Origin: Enterovibrio norvegicus DSM 15893
GTDB taxonomy: Bacteria > Pseudomonadota > Gammaproteobacteria > Enterobacterales > Vibrionaceae
DNA: 64,000 bases
Assembly (NCBI RefSeq): GCF_900115495.1
Contig: NZ_FOWR01000019.1
Location: forward strand, 1-64,000
Direction of reading: 5' to 3'
Numbering within the stretch: position 1 is the stretch's first letter; each line of letters opens with the position of its first letter. The translations under genes and the position numbers were made by a program. Shown here one piece after another: positions 1 through 11,086 of this stretch. The notes below the pieces were generated by a model that worked only from the letters and a program-made list of their open reading frames with translations, did no database searches and had not been told where the DNA came from.

Positions 1-60
1 TGGCAGAGCAGCGGATTCCAAATCCGCGTGTTGGGAGTTCGAATCTCTCCACCCCTGCCA
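1..60 (+). tRNA. tRNA-Trp (CCA), 5' end cut off by the window edge
   Basis: The window opens inside a tRNA. The anticodon arm (5-bp stem, loop TTCCAAA) gives anticodon CCA, so tryptophan. The T arm with the TTCGAAT loop follows, then the acceptor strand and an encoded CCA at 58-60. Roughly the first 16 bases lie outside the window. In vibrios a tRNA-Trp commonly closes an rRNA operon after tRNA-Asp. An rRNA operon just upstream is therefore likely but cannot be seen here. Confidence 0.95.
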
Positions 61-65
61 CATTT

Positions 66-95
66 AAGGCTCCAGCAGAAATGCTGGAGCCTTTT
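66..95 (+). terminator. Rho-independent terminator after tRNA-Trp
   Basis: A perfect 12-bp stem (AAGGCTCCAGCA paired with TGCTGGAGCCTT) closes on a four-base loop and ends in a T run. It sits six bases after the tRNA and would end the tRNA or rRNA-operon transcript. Confidence 0.9.
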
Positions 96-120
96 CGTTT
101 CTGTCACTTTTTCAAAGTGA

Positions 121-173
121 TGTTGGGAGCTGGAACGCCAGCCCGGTCGAATCTCTCCACCCCTGACACATTT
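121..173 (+). repeat. Degenerate second copy of the tRNA-Trp 3' end
   Basis: Bases 121-129 repeat tRNA positions 29-37, and 147-173 repeat positions 39-65 (T arm, acceptor strand, CCA region and flanking cattt) with one mismatch (CCA became ACA). Between the two blocks the tRNA base 38 is replaced by 17 unrelated bases. No anticodon arm is present, so this is not a functional tRNA. It may be a remnant of a duplicated tRNA or an old integration scar. Confidence 0.75.
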
Positions 174-286
174 TTCGTCCTAAAGACAGCTATTCCAACA
201 TAGAGCATTTATCTCCCTTCCTTAGCGCTTCGAAGGTTTAAGGCGTATCATACGGCTATTGTTTCTCATCATCACGGTCAAGAACC

Positions 287-670
287 ATGAATCAAGCTGT
301 CCTACTCTCATTTATCGCGTTAGGCGGTGCTGTTGGTGCCTGCTCTCGATACCTTATTTCAGAACTGTGTGTCGTCTTGCTAGGACGCGGGTTTCCCTTT
401 GGTACATTGACCGTCAATGTCATTGGATCTCTTGCAATGGGGCTACTCGTTGCTGCTCTAGAACAAGAAACCTTTGTTCCAGGTCCCTGGAAGCATCTTA
501 TTGGGTTGGGTTTCTTAGGTGCATTGACGACATTTTCCACTTTCTCAATGGATAATGTATTGATGATTCAGCAAGGTGAATGGCTGAAGATGGGGCTGAA
601 CGTTGTACTCAATGTGGTGGTGTGTATTTTTGCTGCATGGGCGGGTTTTCAGCTTTTAATGCGCGCCTAA
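287..670 (+). CDS. crcB: Fluoride channel CrcB/Fluc
   Basis: This 127-residue membrane protein belongs to the CrcB/Fluc family, dual-topology dimers that let fluoride leave the cell. Four hydrophobic segments are visible. Family motifs present are GGAVGACSRY near residue 13, the polar GTLTVNVIGS stretch near residue 44, and GALTTFSTFSMDN around residues 77-89, which carries the fluoride-lining Phe/Thr/Ser residues. The length is normal. I chose the ATG at 287; the overlapping +1-frame reading is a shadow. No crcB-type fluoride riboswitch was recognised upstream, so its regulation is unknown. It stands alone between the tRNA region and the thiamine operon. Confidence 0.93.
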   Translation: MNQAVLLSFIALGGAVGACSRYLISELCVVLLGRGFPFGTLTVNVIGSLAMGLLVAALEQETFVPGPWKHLIGLGFLGALTTFSTFSMDNVLMIQQGEWLKMGLNVVLNVVVCIFAAWAGFQLLMRA

Positions 671-674
671 TCAC

Positions 675-695
675 ACCTTCTGCGGTTGAGAAGGT
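675..695 (+). terminator. Possible weak terminator after crcB
   Basis: A perfect 7-bp stem (ACCTTCT with AGAAGGT, seven-base loop) begins five bases after the crcB stop. The T tract after it is short, so it may be a weak terminator or simply a 3'-end hairpin. Confidence 0.35.
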
Positions 696-725
696 TTACC
701 CGATTACCTATACTGCTCGATGATA

Positions 726-813
726 CTTGTCGGAGTGCCATTTGGCTGAGACTGCGAAAGCGGGATCCGTTGAACCTGATCAGGCTAATACCTGCGAAGG
801 AAACAAGAGAAGA
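726..813 (+). promoter_or_regulatory. TPP (THI-box) riboswitch upstream of thiC
   Basis: The conserved elements of the TPP aptamer are present in order: CTTGTCGGAGTGCC, GGCTGAGA, GGATCCGTTGAACCTGATC and the closing AATACCTGCGAAGG with AACAAG. The element lies about 115 bases before the thiC start and reads in the same direction. Downstream, GCCGTAGG near 823 could pair with CCTATCCGGC near 892, which may be part of the expression platform; that pairing is inference. Binding of thiamine pyrophosphate is expected to turn down the whole thiC-H operon. Confidence 0.95.
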
Positions 814-913
814 AAACTTACATGCCGTAGGTGTATCTATTTTTTGATAGGTTTATTTATGTGCAAATATCACTCTTGAAGCGCCTATCCGGCAAGCATT
901 TATTCCCACATAA

Positions 914-2842
<1,929 letters not shown>

Positions 2843-2851
2843 GGAGTCGGT

Positions 2852-3532
2852 ATGAAGGCTTCGAATGTATTCGTCAGTCAGCCTTTTGAAAAAATGGAGG
2901 AGGGCTTAGGCCCTCTTTACCCTGTGGTTGATGACATTGCGCTGCTTAAGAGATTGTTGGCGCATGGCGTACGAACAGTGCAGCTTCGGGTTAAAGACCC
3001 AAACCATCCTCATCTCGAAGCAATGATAGAAGACGCGGTTGGGTACGGTGAGCTTTATAACGCACAGGTGTTCATTAATGACCACTGGGAAAAAGCCTTA
3101 TCAGCCGGCGCTTACGGCATACATTTGGGACAGGATGATCTAAAAAGTGCTGATCTGAATGCCATTGCGAAAGCAGGGATTCGCTTAGGTGTGTCGACAA
3201 GAACGGCAGAGGAACTGCAATTAGCCTTATCTTTAAATCCGAGCTACTTGGCGATTGGACATATATTTCCTACCCCTACCAAGCAGATGCCAACCCCTCC
3301 TCAAGGCATTGAGCAACTAAAAACACATTTACGGACTGTGAATGGAAAAGTTCCGACCGTGGCCATTGGCGGTATCGATCTATCTGTCGCGTCAGAGGTA
3401 TGGCAATCAGGCGTTGATGCCATTGCTGTCGTTCGTGCTATCACTCAATCCGAAGATCTAGCCGCAACACTTCACTCTTTTGCAGACATTCTGACAGAGG
3501 AGGCGAGAAATGAACTTTCCACCGCTCTCTGA
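2852..3532 (+). CDS. thiE: Thiamine-phosphate synthase ThiE
   Basis: ThiE couples hydroxymethylpyrimidine diphosphate to the thiazole phosphate to give thiamine phosphate. The 226-residue TIM-barrel protein shows the family motifs QLRVKD, FINDHWEKAL, GIHLGQDDL, GVSTRT, IGHIFPTPTK and the phosphate-binding VAIGGI. It has about 20 extra N-terminal residues relative to short homologues; the ATG at 2852 has GGAG just upstream. It starts nine bases after thiC and its 3' end overlaps thiF by 23 bases, so translation of the two is probably coupled. Confidence 0.96.
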   Translation: MKASNVFVSQPFEKMEEGLGPLYPVVDDIALLKRLLAHGVRTVQLRVKDPNHPHLEAMIEDAVGYGELYNAQVFINDHWEKALSAGAYGIHLGQDDLKSADLNAIAKAGIRLGVSTRTAEELQLALSLNPSYLAIGHIFPTPTKQMPTPPQGIEQLKTHLRTVNGKVPTVAIGGIDLSVASEVWQSGVDAIAVVRAITQSEDLAATLHSFADILTEEARNELSTAL

Positions 3533-4301
3533 TGACGCGTTTGATCGATACAGCCGTCAAATCATGCTGGCTGATTGGGGGGAGAAATCTCAACAAAAAC
3601 TCGCGGTAGCCAAGGTCTTGATTGTTGGGTGTGGCGGGCTAGGGACCGTGGCGGGACTGTATCTTGCCGGAGCAGGGGTGGGGCATCTTGTATTAGCCGA
3701 TGATGATGATGTCGAATCTTCCAATTTGCCTCGTCAGGTTGCTTATCGCGAAACGGATGTAGGCACCCCCAAAGCCAAAGCGCTGAGTGCCCAACTCAGC
3801 GCGTTGAATCATCGTATTCATTGTCGACCTGTTGAGCGCCGTCTCTCGGGAAAATCGCTTTCTTTGGAAGTGTCTCTTGCCGATCTGGTATTGGATTGCA
3901 GCGATAACCTAGAGACGCGCCAAGCCATCAACGAGGCTTGTTTTACCTCGAAAACGCCCCTTATCTCTGGTGCAGCAATCGGTTGGAATGGTCAGTTAAT
4001 GGTGTTTGATTTTGCTCGTGCGAAGACACCTTGCTACCACTGTTTGTTCCCTGCGAAACATGATGAAACGACACGAAACTGCCAATCAGCAGGCGTTATT
4101 GGGCCTGTTGTTGGTGTGATTGGTAACTTTCAGGCACTTGTCGCACTGCAATACCTGACCCAGCCAGAGAAACCTGCAACGCGCTTTTATCACCTTGATG
4201 GGCTCACATTATCTTGGCAAATGATGCACGTTCCTCAGGACCCCGCATGTACAGTTTGTCAGGTTCAAAAGAAGGCGGTGATAAATGAATATTTGGCTTA
4301 A
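3510..4301 (+). CDS. thiF: Sulfur-carrier adenylyltransferase ThiF
   Basis: ThiF activates the C terminus of ThiS by adenylation so that it can receive sulfur for thiazole formation. The 263-residue E1-like protein has the nucleotide-binding GCGGLG at residues 40-45 and the D..SNLPRQ loop near residue 71. Structural zinc pairs Cys175/Cys178 and Cys247/Cys250 are present, with the candidate catalytic Cys191 in NCQSAG. AGGAGG lies upstream of the ATG inside the end of thiE. Its own end overlaps thiS by 17 bases. MoeB-like proteins share this fold, but the neighbouring thiS settles the assignment. Confidence 0.96.
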   Translation: MNFPPLSDDAFDRYSRQIMLADWGEKSQQKLAVAKVLIVGCGGLGTVAGLYLAGAGVGHLVLADDDDVESSNLPRQVAYRETDVGTPKAKALSAQLSALNHRIHCRPVERRLSGKSLSLEVSLADLVLDCSDNLETRQAINEACFTSKTPLISGAAIGWNGQLMVFDFARAKTPCYHCLFPAKHDETTRNCQSAGVIGPVVGVIGNFQALVALQYLTQPEKPATRFYHLDGLTLSWQMMHVPQDPACTVCQVQKKAVINEYLA

Positions 4302-4485
4302 TGAACAAGCGTATACAACGATTGATGCTTGCGATCTTAAAGCACTCATTACTGAATTGTCGCTGCCAGATAATGCTGTCGCGGTAGCAATTAATGGCGA
4401 TATTGTCCCGCGTCACCAGTGGCAAGACACGCCATTAGAGGAAGGTCTTCAAATTGCTGTTTTTCAGGCTATTGCAGGAGGATAA
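4285..4485 (+). CDS. thiS: Sulfur carrier protein ThiS
   Basis: This is a 66-residue ubiquitin-like carrier that ends in the required Gly-Gly, to which ThiF adds AMP and which is then converted to a thiocarboxylate. The sulfur is passed to ThiG. Length and C terminus (QAIAGG) are typical. It overlaps thiF at its 5' end and is followed two bases later by the thiG start, placing carrier, activator and acceptor enzymes in one translationally coupled block. Confidence 0.96.
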   Translation: MNIWLNEQAYTTIDACDLKALITELSLPDNAVAVAINGDIVPRHQWQDTPLEEGLQIAVFQAIAGG

Positions 4486-4487
4486 CC

Positions 4488-5258
4488 ATGTTGAGAATTG
4501 CAGATAAAGTTTTCGCTTCTCGCCTTTTTACGGGAACAGGCAAGTTTTCAAGCACCAAAGTGATGGCAGAAAGCATTGCGAAAAGTGGTTCAGAACTGGT
4601 CACTATGGCACTTAAACGTGTTGATGTTCGAAATCGAGATGATGACATTCTTGCGCCCCTTTTAGCCTCTGATATCCATTTGCTTCCCAACACGTCAGGT
4701 GCCAAAACTGCAAAAGAGGCAATATTCGCGGCGCGTTTAGCGCGTGAGGCATTGGGCACAAACTGGCTAAAACTGGAAATTCATCCAGACCCTAAATATT
4801 TGATGCCCGATCCAATTGAAACGCTCAAGGCTGCCGAACAGTTAGTCCAAGAGGGCTTTATTGTGTTGCCTTACTGCCATGCAGATCCGGTGCTGTGTAA
4901 GCGACTTGAAGAGGTTGGGTGCGCTGCTGTCATGCCGCTTGGTGCGCCAATTGGGAGTAATAAGGGTCTGGTTTCTAGCGACTTTCTCGACATCATTATC
5001 GATCAAGCAAAAGTGCCGGTTGTGGTGGATGCTGGGATAGGCGCACCTTCTCATGCTGCATTTGCAATGGAAAAAGGTGCGGATGCTGTGCTCGTCAATA
5101 CGGCTATCGCCACCGCAGCAAACCCTGTCGCCATGGCGTATGCGTTTAAATTGGCGGTTGAAAGTGGCCGAATGGCCTATGAAGCTGGGTTGGCAGGTAG
5201 AGCACAACACGCGGTGGCATCGAGCCCTTTAACGGCTTTCTTAGATGAGCTTGCTTGA
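4488..5258 (+). CDS. thiG: Thiazole synthase ThiG
   Basis: ThiG builds the thiazole phosphate ring from deoxyxylulose phosphate, dehydroglycine and ThiS thiocarboxylate. The 256-residue barrel shows [19 protein letters not shown] (Schiff-base lysine region), [27 protein letters not shown] and [13 protein letters not shown]. An in-frame upstream start at 4419 would overlap thiS. The ATG at 4488 is preferred because AGGAGG lies just before it and homologues begin at this point. It is followed by thiH after 15 bases. Confidence 0.97.
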   Translation: MLRIADKVFASRLFTGTGKFSSTKVMAESIAKSGSELVTMALKRVDVRNRDDDILAPLLASDIHLLPNTSGAKTAKEAIFAARLAREALGTNWLKLEIHPDPKYLMPDPIETLKAAEQLVQEGFIVLPYCHADPVLCKRLEEVGCAAVMPLGAPIGSNKGLVSSDFLDIIIDQAKVPVVVDAGIGAPSHAAFAMEKGADAVLVNTAIATAANPVAMAYAFKLAVESGRMAYEAGLAGRAQHAVASSPLTAFLDELA

Positions 5259-5273
5259 GAATAGGGAGACGAC

Positions 5274-6386
<1,113 letters not shown>

Positions 6387-6399
6387 GTACAACTCAACG

Positions 6400-6425
6400 A
6401 AAAGGCTCCAGAAGGAGCCTTTTAT
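6400..6425 (+). terminator. Terminator of the thiamine operon
   Basis: A perfect 10-bp stem (AAAAGGCTCC with GGAGCCTTTT) around a four-base loop, with a T run, lies 14 bases after the thiH stop. It could also work from the other strand for the convergent aminopeptidase gene. Confidence 0.88.
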
Positions 6426-6451
6426 TCAACACGCATAAAGTTAACTTTATG

Positions 6452-8233
6452 TCACAAAGGTACTGTGGCTTGCTTAAGCCACGCTAAGTCTTCACCCTCG
6501 AGAGACGGACTCACGTCTTGCCATACTTTCTGATGGTAATCGTTCCACCATGTGATCTCGCTATCGGTCAGTAGAGAAACATCGACGAGTCGACGATCAA
6601 TCGGTGCGCGGGTCAGTGATTCAAAGCCCAGCACCGTCATATCACCTTTCGTTGGCACTTCCACGACGATTTCCAAGTTCTCAATGCGAATACCGAATGC
6701 GTCTGCGCGGTAGTAACCAGGCTCGTTAGACAGCACCATACCTGGAAGCAATGCGACGGTGTTTGGCGCTTTTGCGATACGTTGAGGGCCTTCATGCACG
6801 CTAAGGAAGTGACCGACGCCATGGCCTGTGCCATGGTCGTAATCAAAACCGTGCGCCCATAGGTGTTGACGGGCAAGTGCATCTAATTGGCTGCCACTGG
6901 TGCCTTTCGGGAAGCGTGCCGTACCCAATGCAATATGGCCTTTCAGTACTAAGGTGAAGGCGGTTTTCACTTCGTCTGAGCACTCACCAATCGCAATGGT
7001 TCGCGTGATGTCGGTGGTGCCATCTGGATACTGGCCGCCTGAATCCACCAAATACACATTGTTGAGCTCAAGATCACCTGGCTTTGGTTGGTTTAGGTGA
7101 TTGTAATGACACATTGCGGCGTTTCCGCCCGCGGCAGAGATAGTGTCAAAGCTCAAATCGGCAAGGGTGTCATCTTTTTCACGGAAGCTGAGAAGCGTGT
7201 CAGAAAGCTCGGCCTCATTAGGAAGGCTTCCCGCTGCGACTTGTGCATCGACCCATGCGAGGAAGCGGCTCACTGCAACACCGTCGCGAATATGGCAGGC
7301 TTTGATACCTGCGATTTCAGTGCTGTTTTTAGCGGCTTTTGGCAACATGCAGGGATCGGCTGCATGCACGATGTGCGCGCCATGTTGGGTAAGCACTTGG
7401 CTTGCCCATGCATTGCTTGTTTGTGGATCAACCAAGACTGTCTTTCCGCTCAAAGAGGCTAAAGAAGCTTCGAGAGCGTCAGGTGCTTGAACGGAAACAC
7501 CCTTTCCAACATGCGCAGCGAAAGCGTTTGGCAGGCGAGCAGGGTCGATGAAAAAGGTCACGTTGCCGTTGGCTTCGATCAATGCGCTTGAAAGTAACAC
7601 GGGCAGGCGCGATACATCGCCGCCGCGGATATTAAGCAGCCAACAAATACTATCAAGCTGGCTTAACAGTGCAGCGTCTGCACCTGATGTTGAAAGGGCT
7701 TGACCGATGACGTGACGTTTGTCTTCACTGCTTTGACCTACAAGGTTATTCTCCATCAATCGTGCGTCAGTGAGTAACGGAGCTGGGCGGTCATGCCACA
7801 AGGTATCGATTGGGTTACTGTCGATGCGAATGAGCTCAAGGGAGCCGTCTACTACTGATTCCGCTTGTGCTAACCAATTGGCGCTGTGAAGACGTGGATC
7901 CACGGCCACTTTGCTGCCAAGTGGCAATGTATTAAGTAGCCACTGCAGTGCAGGTTCTTCAATCAGGTGGCGGTATTCAAAAGTATCGGCAGGGACTTGC
8001 TTGCGCACTTGCACCGTGTAGCGACCATCGACAAACATCGCTGCTTTTTTGCGAGTGATCACCGCTGCGCCAGCCGAGCCTGTAAATCCTGTTACCCAGT
8101 GGAGGCGTTCGTTGTGTTCTGGGATGTATTCGCCAAGAAATTCGTCTTCATGTGGGATAATCAGCGCGTCCAGAGACTGGTCATCTAGCCAACGTCGTAA
8201 AGCCTCGACGCGTTCAGCAGTCGTAGTGTGCAT
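6452..8233 (-). CDS. Xaa-Pro aminopeptidase (peptidase M24, long form)
   Basis: This is a 593-residue cytosolic metallopeptidase that removes an N-terminal residue ahead of proline. It has two creatinase-like N-terminal domains and a C-terminal pita-bread domain. Metal-ligand motifs are VDSGGQYPDGTTDITRT (two Asp), HGTGHGVGHFLSVHEGP (His), SNEPGYY (Glu) and RIENLEIV (Glu), all intact. The three-domain length is that of the long eukaryote-like AMPP class, not the 440-residue E. coli PepP. The open frame extends to 8338, but the ATG at 8233 has AGGA seven bases upstream and matches the homologue start. It lies 79 bases downstream of a LysR gene on the same strand. Confidence 0.93.
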   Translation of the reverse strand: MHTTTAERVEALRRWLDDQSLDALIIPHEDEFLGEYIPEHNERLHWVTGFTGSAGAAVITRKKAAMFVDGRYTVQVRKQVPADTFEYRHLIEEPALQWLLNTLPLGSKVAVDPRLHSANWLAQAESVVDGSLELIRIDSNPIDTLWHDRPAPLLTDARLMENNLVGQSSEDKRHVIGQALSTSGADAALLSQLDSICWLLNIRGGDVSRLPVLLSSALIEANGNVTFFIDPARLPNAFAAHVGKGVSVQAPDALEASLASLSGKTVLVDPQTSNAWASQVLTQHGAHIVHAADPCMLPKAAKNSTEIAGIKACHIRDGVAVSRFLAWVDAQVAAGSLPNEAELSDTLLSFREKDDTLADLSFDTISAAGGNAAMCHYNHLNQPKPGDLELNNVYLVDSGGQYPDGTTDITRTIAIGECSDEVKTAFTLVLKGHIALGTARFPKGTSGSQLDALARQHLWAHGFDYDHGTGHGVGHFLSVHEGPQRIAKAPNTVALLPGMVLSNEPGYYRADAFGIRIENLEIVVEVPTKGDMTVLGFESLTRAPIDRRLVDVSLLTDSEITWWNDYHQKVWQDVSPSLEGEDLAWLKQATVPL

Positions 8234-8312
8234 GTATCGTCCTATTATTCTCTGTTTGAATGATCGTAACGTTCTAAATGGGTTGAAACCCTGTGGTTTC
8301 TTAACCTCTACG

Positions 8313-9281
8313 CTATCTGTTTTCCTCTGCCGCTGCAATTTCTGTCATATGTCTGCAACGTGAAATAATTAACTCCCTTAACCAATGGTGTCCCGGATCG
8401 CTTTGTCGGCTTTGATGCCAAAACAAGGTGTATGCCATGGGAGGGAGAGGTTCTGGAAGCGTCAGCACCATCATGTCGAGTTGTTTGGCGACCGAATAAG
8501 CAAAATGTGAAGGGGCAGTAAATACGAGATCGGTGTGCGTACAAAGGCTTGCCGCACTATTAAAGTCTGGCACATACATAGCGATATCCCGTTCAAGGCC
8601 TCGCTCTGCCAGTTTATAGTCTAGTAACCAACGATCACTGCCATCACACCGAACTTGCACATGCCGCTGTTTCAAATAGATGTCCATGTTCCAGTCAGCA
8701 CTAAGGATCGGGTGGTCTTTTCTTACGATGACACGTTGCTGATCTTGATAGAGTTCTTCATAGATGATGCCTTTTGGTGGCATCAGCGTCAGCATGGCAT
8801 CCGCAGGGTTTAGGTCTTTCCCTGTGATGCCAAAGTCGACGTCTCCTCTCGCCATGGCATCAAAGGTATGCGGACCCCATGCTTCTGTGTCTAACGTGAT
8901 GGATGGCGCGGCATCAAGAATTTCACTGAGAAAGCGGGGAAGTAACAACGGATACGCGCTTTCAACCAAGGCAAAATGAAAGCGACGGTCGCTGGTTGCT
9001 GGACTGAATTCGTCGGTCACTATTAACCCTTCGATATGGCCAAGTAAATTCTTTAGTCCTGCCTTTAAAGAAATGGCCTTCGGGGTGGGGTGAAGCCCTC
9101 GCGAAGTGCGGTTAAACAGTGGGTCATCAAACTGCGTACGTAATTTTGCGAGGTTCTTACTTACCGCGGATTGGCTAAGGTTCAACCTTTGTGCTGCGCG
9201 CGTGACGTTGCATTCTTCGATCAATACATGGAGGCAAATCAGGAGGCTGAGATCGTAACGAAGCAACTGGTTGAGGTTCAT
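8313..9281 (-). CDS. LysR-type transcriptional regulator
   Basis: This 322-residue protein has an N-terminal winged helix-turn-helix (VTRAAQRLNLSQSAVSKNLAKLR, around residues 22-44, typical LysR) followed by a periplasmic-binding-protein-like effector domain. The upstream in-frame start at 9326 is rejected; the ATG at 9281 matches the usual MNLNQLLRYDL family opening. It is divergent from the drug-exporter gene at 9382 across a 100-base gap, the classic arrangement for a LysR protein that controls its neighbour. The effector is unknown. It could also read through into the aminopeptidase gene. Confidence 0.92.
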   Translation of the reverse strand: MNLNQLLRYDLSLLICLHVLIEECNVTRAAQRLNLSQSAVSKNLAKLRTQFDDPLFNRTSRGLHPTPKAISLKAGLKNLLGHIEGLIVTDEFSPATSDRRFHFALVESAYPLLLPRFLSEILDAAPSITLDTEAWGPHTFDAMARGDVDFGITGKDLNPADAMLTLMPPKGIIYEELYQDQQRVIVRKDHPILSADWNMDIYLKQRHVQVRCDGSDRWLLDYKLAERGLERDIAMYVPDFNSAASLCTHTDLVFTAPSHFAYSVAKQLDMMVLTLPEPLPPMAYTLFWHQSRQSDPGHHWLRELIISRCRHMTEIAAAEENR

Positions 9282-9381
9282 TGAATGATATTCCAAATGG
9301 TCATGTCTAACCTGAATATAAACCATTTTTGTTCATATCTGAATGCGACTACACTCCGCGTTAAATAATCAGGAGTACGTT

Positions 9382-10578
9382 ATGTCCGCCCCTTCTTCAA
9401 AACCTGATAGTCGCCTTGTTGCGTTAATGGTCTTGCTGGTGCTTTTCAGCCCACTGGCTATTGATATCTATCTACCTGCTATGCCGCTAATGGCCACTGA
9501 ATTTGATGTCGCGCCAACGCGTATTCAAGACACCATCTCATGGTTCTTGGTGAGCCTCGGTGTGGGTCAACTCTTGGCTGGCCCATTGGCTGATCGCTTT
9601 GGCCGTCGTCCTGTTGCTATGGCAGGCATTGCGATTTATGCCGTTAGCTCAGGCATGGCATGGGTAGCTCAATCACTCGACGCACTCTTAATTGCCCGAT
9701 TACTGCAAGGTGCTGGTGCTAGTGCAACGTCTGTGTGTGCATTTGCGGCTGTTCGAGACAGCTTTGGTGCGAAAAAAAGCGGCCAAATGATCAGCTACCT
9801 TAACGGTGCTATCTGTTTTATTCCTGCGCTTGCGCCACTTCTCGGTAGTTGGCTTACGCACATGTTCGGCTGGCGTTCAAATTTCAGTTTCATGATGGCG
9901 TATGCGGTTGTGGCATTTGTGTTGGTGATGACGCTGTTCCGTGAAACCCGACCCGCAGATACCGATACCAGTGGTCGCTTACTAAGCCCTTCGCGTTATT
10001 GGCAAGTGCTTAAAGAGCCTGTGTTTGTTTACCATGCGGTACTTTGCTTGCTGGCGATGTCTGTCATTCTTGCGTATGTCACCTCGGCACCCGTGAGATT
10101 GATTTCGGAACTTGGCTTATCCATGGAAGCCTTCACCTTGTGGTTTGGTACCAATGCGGCCTTCAATATTTTCGCGTCAATGACAGCGCCAAAAGTCATC
10201 GAAAAATTTGGCAGTCGTAAAACACTGAATGCAGGCATGGTGACCTTGTTGTTTGCGGGCTGCTTGATGGCGGCATTGAGTGGCACACAACAGGCGTGGG
10301 CATTTATGTTGCCAGTGATTGTGTCTTCATTTGGTTTTGCGTGGATTTTAGGTTCAGCCGCAGGTAAAGCCCTGGAGCCATTTGGTCAGCGCGCAGGTAC
10401 GGCCGCTGCATTGTTGGGTTTATTCCAAATGAGTGGCGCTGGCACCTTGGTGAGTTTGACACAGCGTGCTGGTCTGAGTGAGCCGCACTTGCTGGTCTTC
10501 CACATGCTGTTACTAGCACCAGGCCTATTTGTTCTTTGGTCATCAGCTGGTAAGCGCTGGCACACGGCTGAATGCTAA
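9382..10578 (+). CDS. Bcr/CflA-family multidrug efflux MFS transporter
   Basis: This is a 398-residue inner-membrane transporter of the DHA1 major-facilitator group, with about twelve hydrophobic segments. Family signatures include SPLAIDIYLPAMP in the first helix, the loop 2-3 motif GPLADRFGRRPV and RLLQGAGASA in helix 4. Such proteins export drugs such as bicyclomycin, sulfonamides or chloramphenicol by proton antiport; the actual substrate cannot be read here. The ATG at 9382 has AGGAG eight bases upstream; the longer frame from 9343 lacks a site. The divergent LysR gene is the likely regulator. Confidence 0.92.
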   Translation: MSAPSSKPDSRLVALMVLLVLFSPLAIDIYLPAMPLMATEFDVAPTRIQDTISWFLVSLGVGQLLAGPLADRFGRRPVAMAGIAIYAVSSGMAWVAQSLDALLIARLLQGAGASATSVCAFAAVRDSFGAKKSGQMISYLNGAICFIPALAPLLGSWLTHMFGWRSNFSFMMAYAVVAFVLVMTLFRETRPADTDTSGRLLSPSRYWQVLKEPVFVYHAVLCLLAMSVILAYVTSAPVRLISELGLSMEAFTLWFGTNAAFNIFASMTAPKVIEKFGSRKTLNAGMVTLLFAGCLMAALSGTQQAWAFMLPVIVSSFGFAWILGSAAGKALEPFGQRAGTAAALLGLFQMSGAGTLVSLTQRAGLSEPHLLVFHMLLLAPGLFVLWSSAGKRWHTAEC

Positions 10579-10658
10579 ACCTGCTGACTAAGTGTTAAAG
10601 AATACAAAATGATAAGACGCGAAAAGCGCAGGGTCTCGACAACCCAATAACAAATCTT

Positions 10659-10692
10659 CGCCCGCCAATTCTTATTGTGCGGGCATTTTTTT
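10659..10692 (+). terminator. Terminator after the MFS gene
   Basis: The stem GCCCGCCAAT pairs with ATTG-T-GCGGGC (one bulge, loop TCTT) and is followed by seven T. It lies 80 bases after the MFS stop. A short palindrome, TTGCTT-AAT-AAGCAA, follows at 10694-10708. Confidence 0.88.
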
Positions 10693-10776
10693 GTTGCTTA
10701 ATAAGCAAAGGGAGTATATTTAGTGTGCAACCTTTTCCTTTCCACCCCTACATACACTAATAGGCAGTCATAATTT

Positions 10777-11067
10777 ATGTCGATGTCGACAATCGAATTA
10801 GCACGTCATCTGGAAATGCTTGAAGAATCGCCAGAGAAAATGATGTTCGGAAAACTTCTCACTGAATTAAGCGGTATGAGCGAAGAGCGTGTTCAGCGAG
10901 CAGCACGTCAAGTGCCTATCAGCGGCCTGCGTGAGCTGGTACATCAGTTTAATAAGGTGATTCACGATCGTCGTGGTGAGCGCGTACAAGAGCTTGCACA
11001 AGAGATGGCGAATGATGGTATTTCAGCAGAAGAGCTGCGCCAATATTTAGCGCAGCGTACTCGCTAG
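10777..11067 (+). CDS. Small helical protein of unknown function (96 aa)
   Basis: I do not recognise a named family. The protein is 96 residues, highly charged and almost entirely predicted alpha-helical, with no signal peptide or membrane segment. The C-terminal part (ANDGISAEELRQYL) loosely resembles the linker segment of H-NS-like proteins (a DGI..EL pattern), but no DNA-binding loop follows. It has its own upstream terminator-bounded space, so it is probably transcribed alone. Start codons at 10777 and 10783 are both possible. Codon use matches its neighbours, which supports a real gene. It converges with the EamA gene after only 19 bases. Confidence 0.75.
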   Translation: MSMSTIELARHLEMLEESPEKMMFGKLLTELSGMSEERVQRAARQVPISGLRELVHQFNKVIHDRRGERVQELAQEMANDGISAEELRQYLAQRTR

Positions 11068-11086
11068 AATTAAATATTCCCCTGAA

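Noticed and set aside
180-286. Fluoride (crcB-motif) riboswitch before crcB
   Set aside because: The conserved aptamer elements could not be found in the 100 bases upstream; only unstructured sequence is visible.
10694-10708. Palindrome TTGCTT-AAT-AAGCAA as an operator
   Set aside because: It is short, adjoins a terminator and has no matching regulator; chance cannot be excluded.
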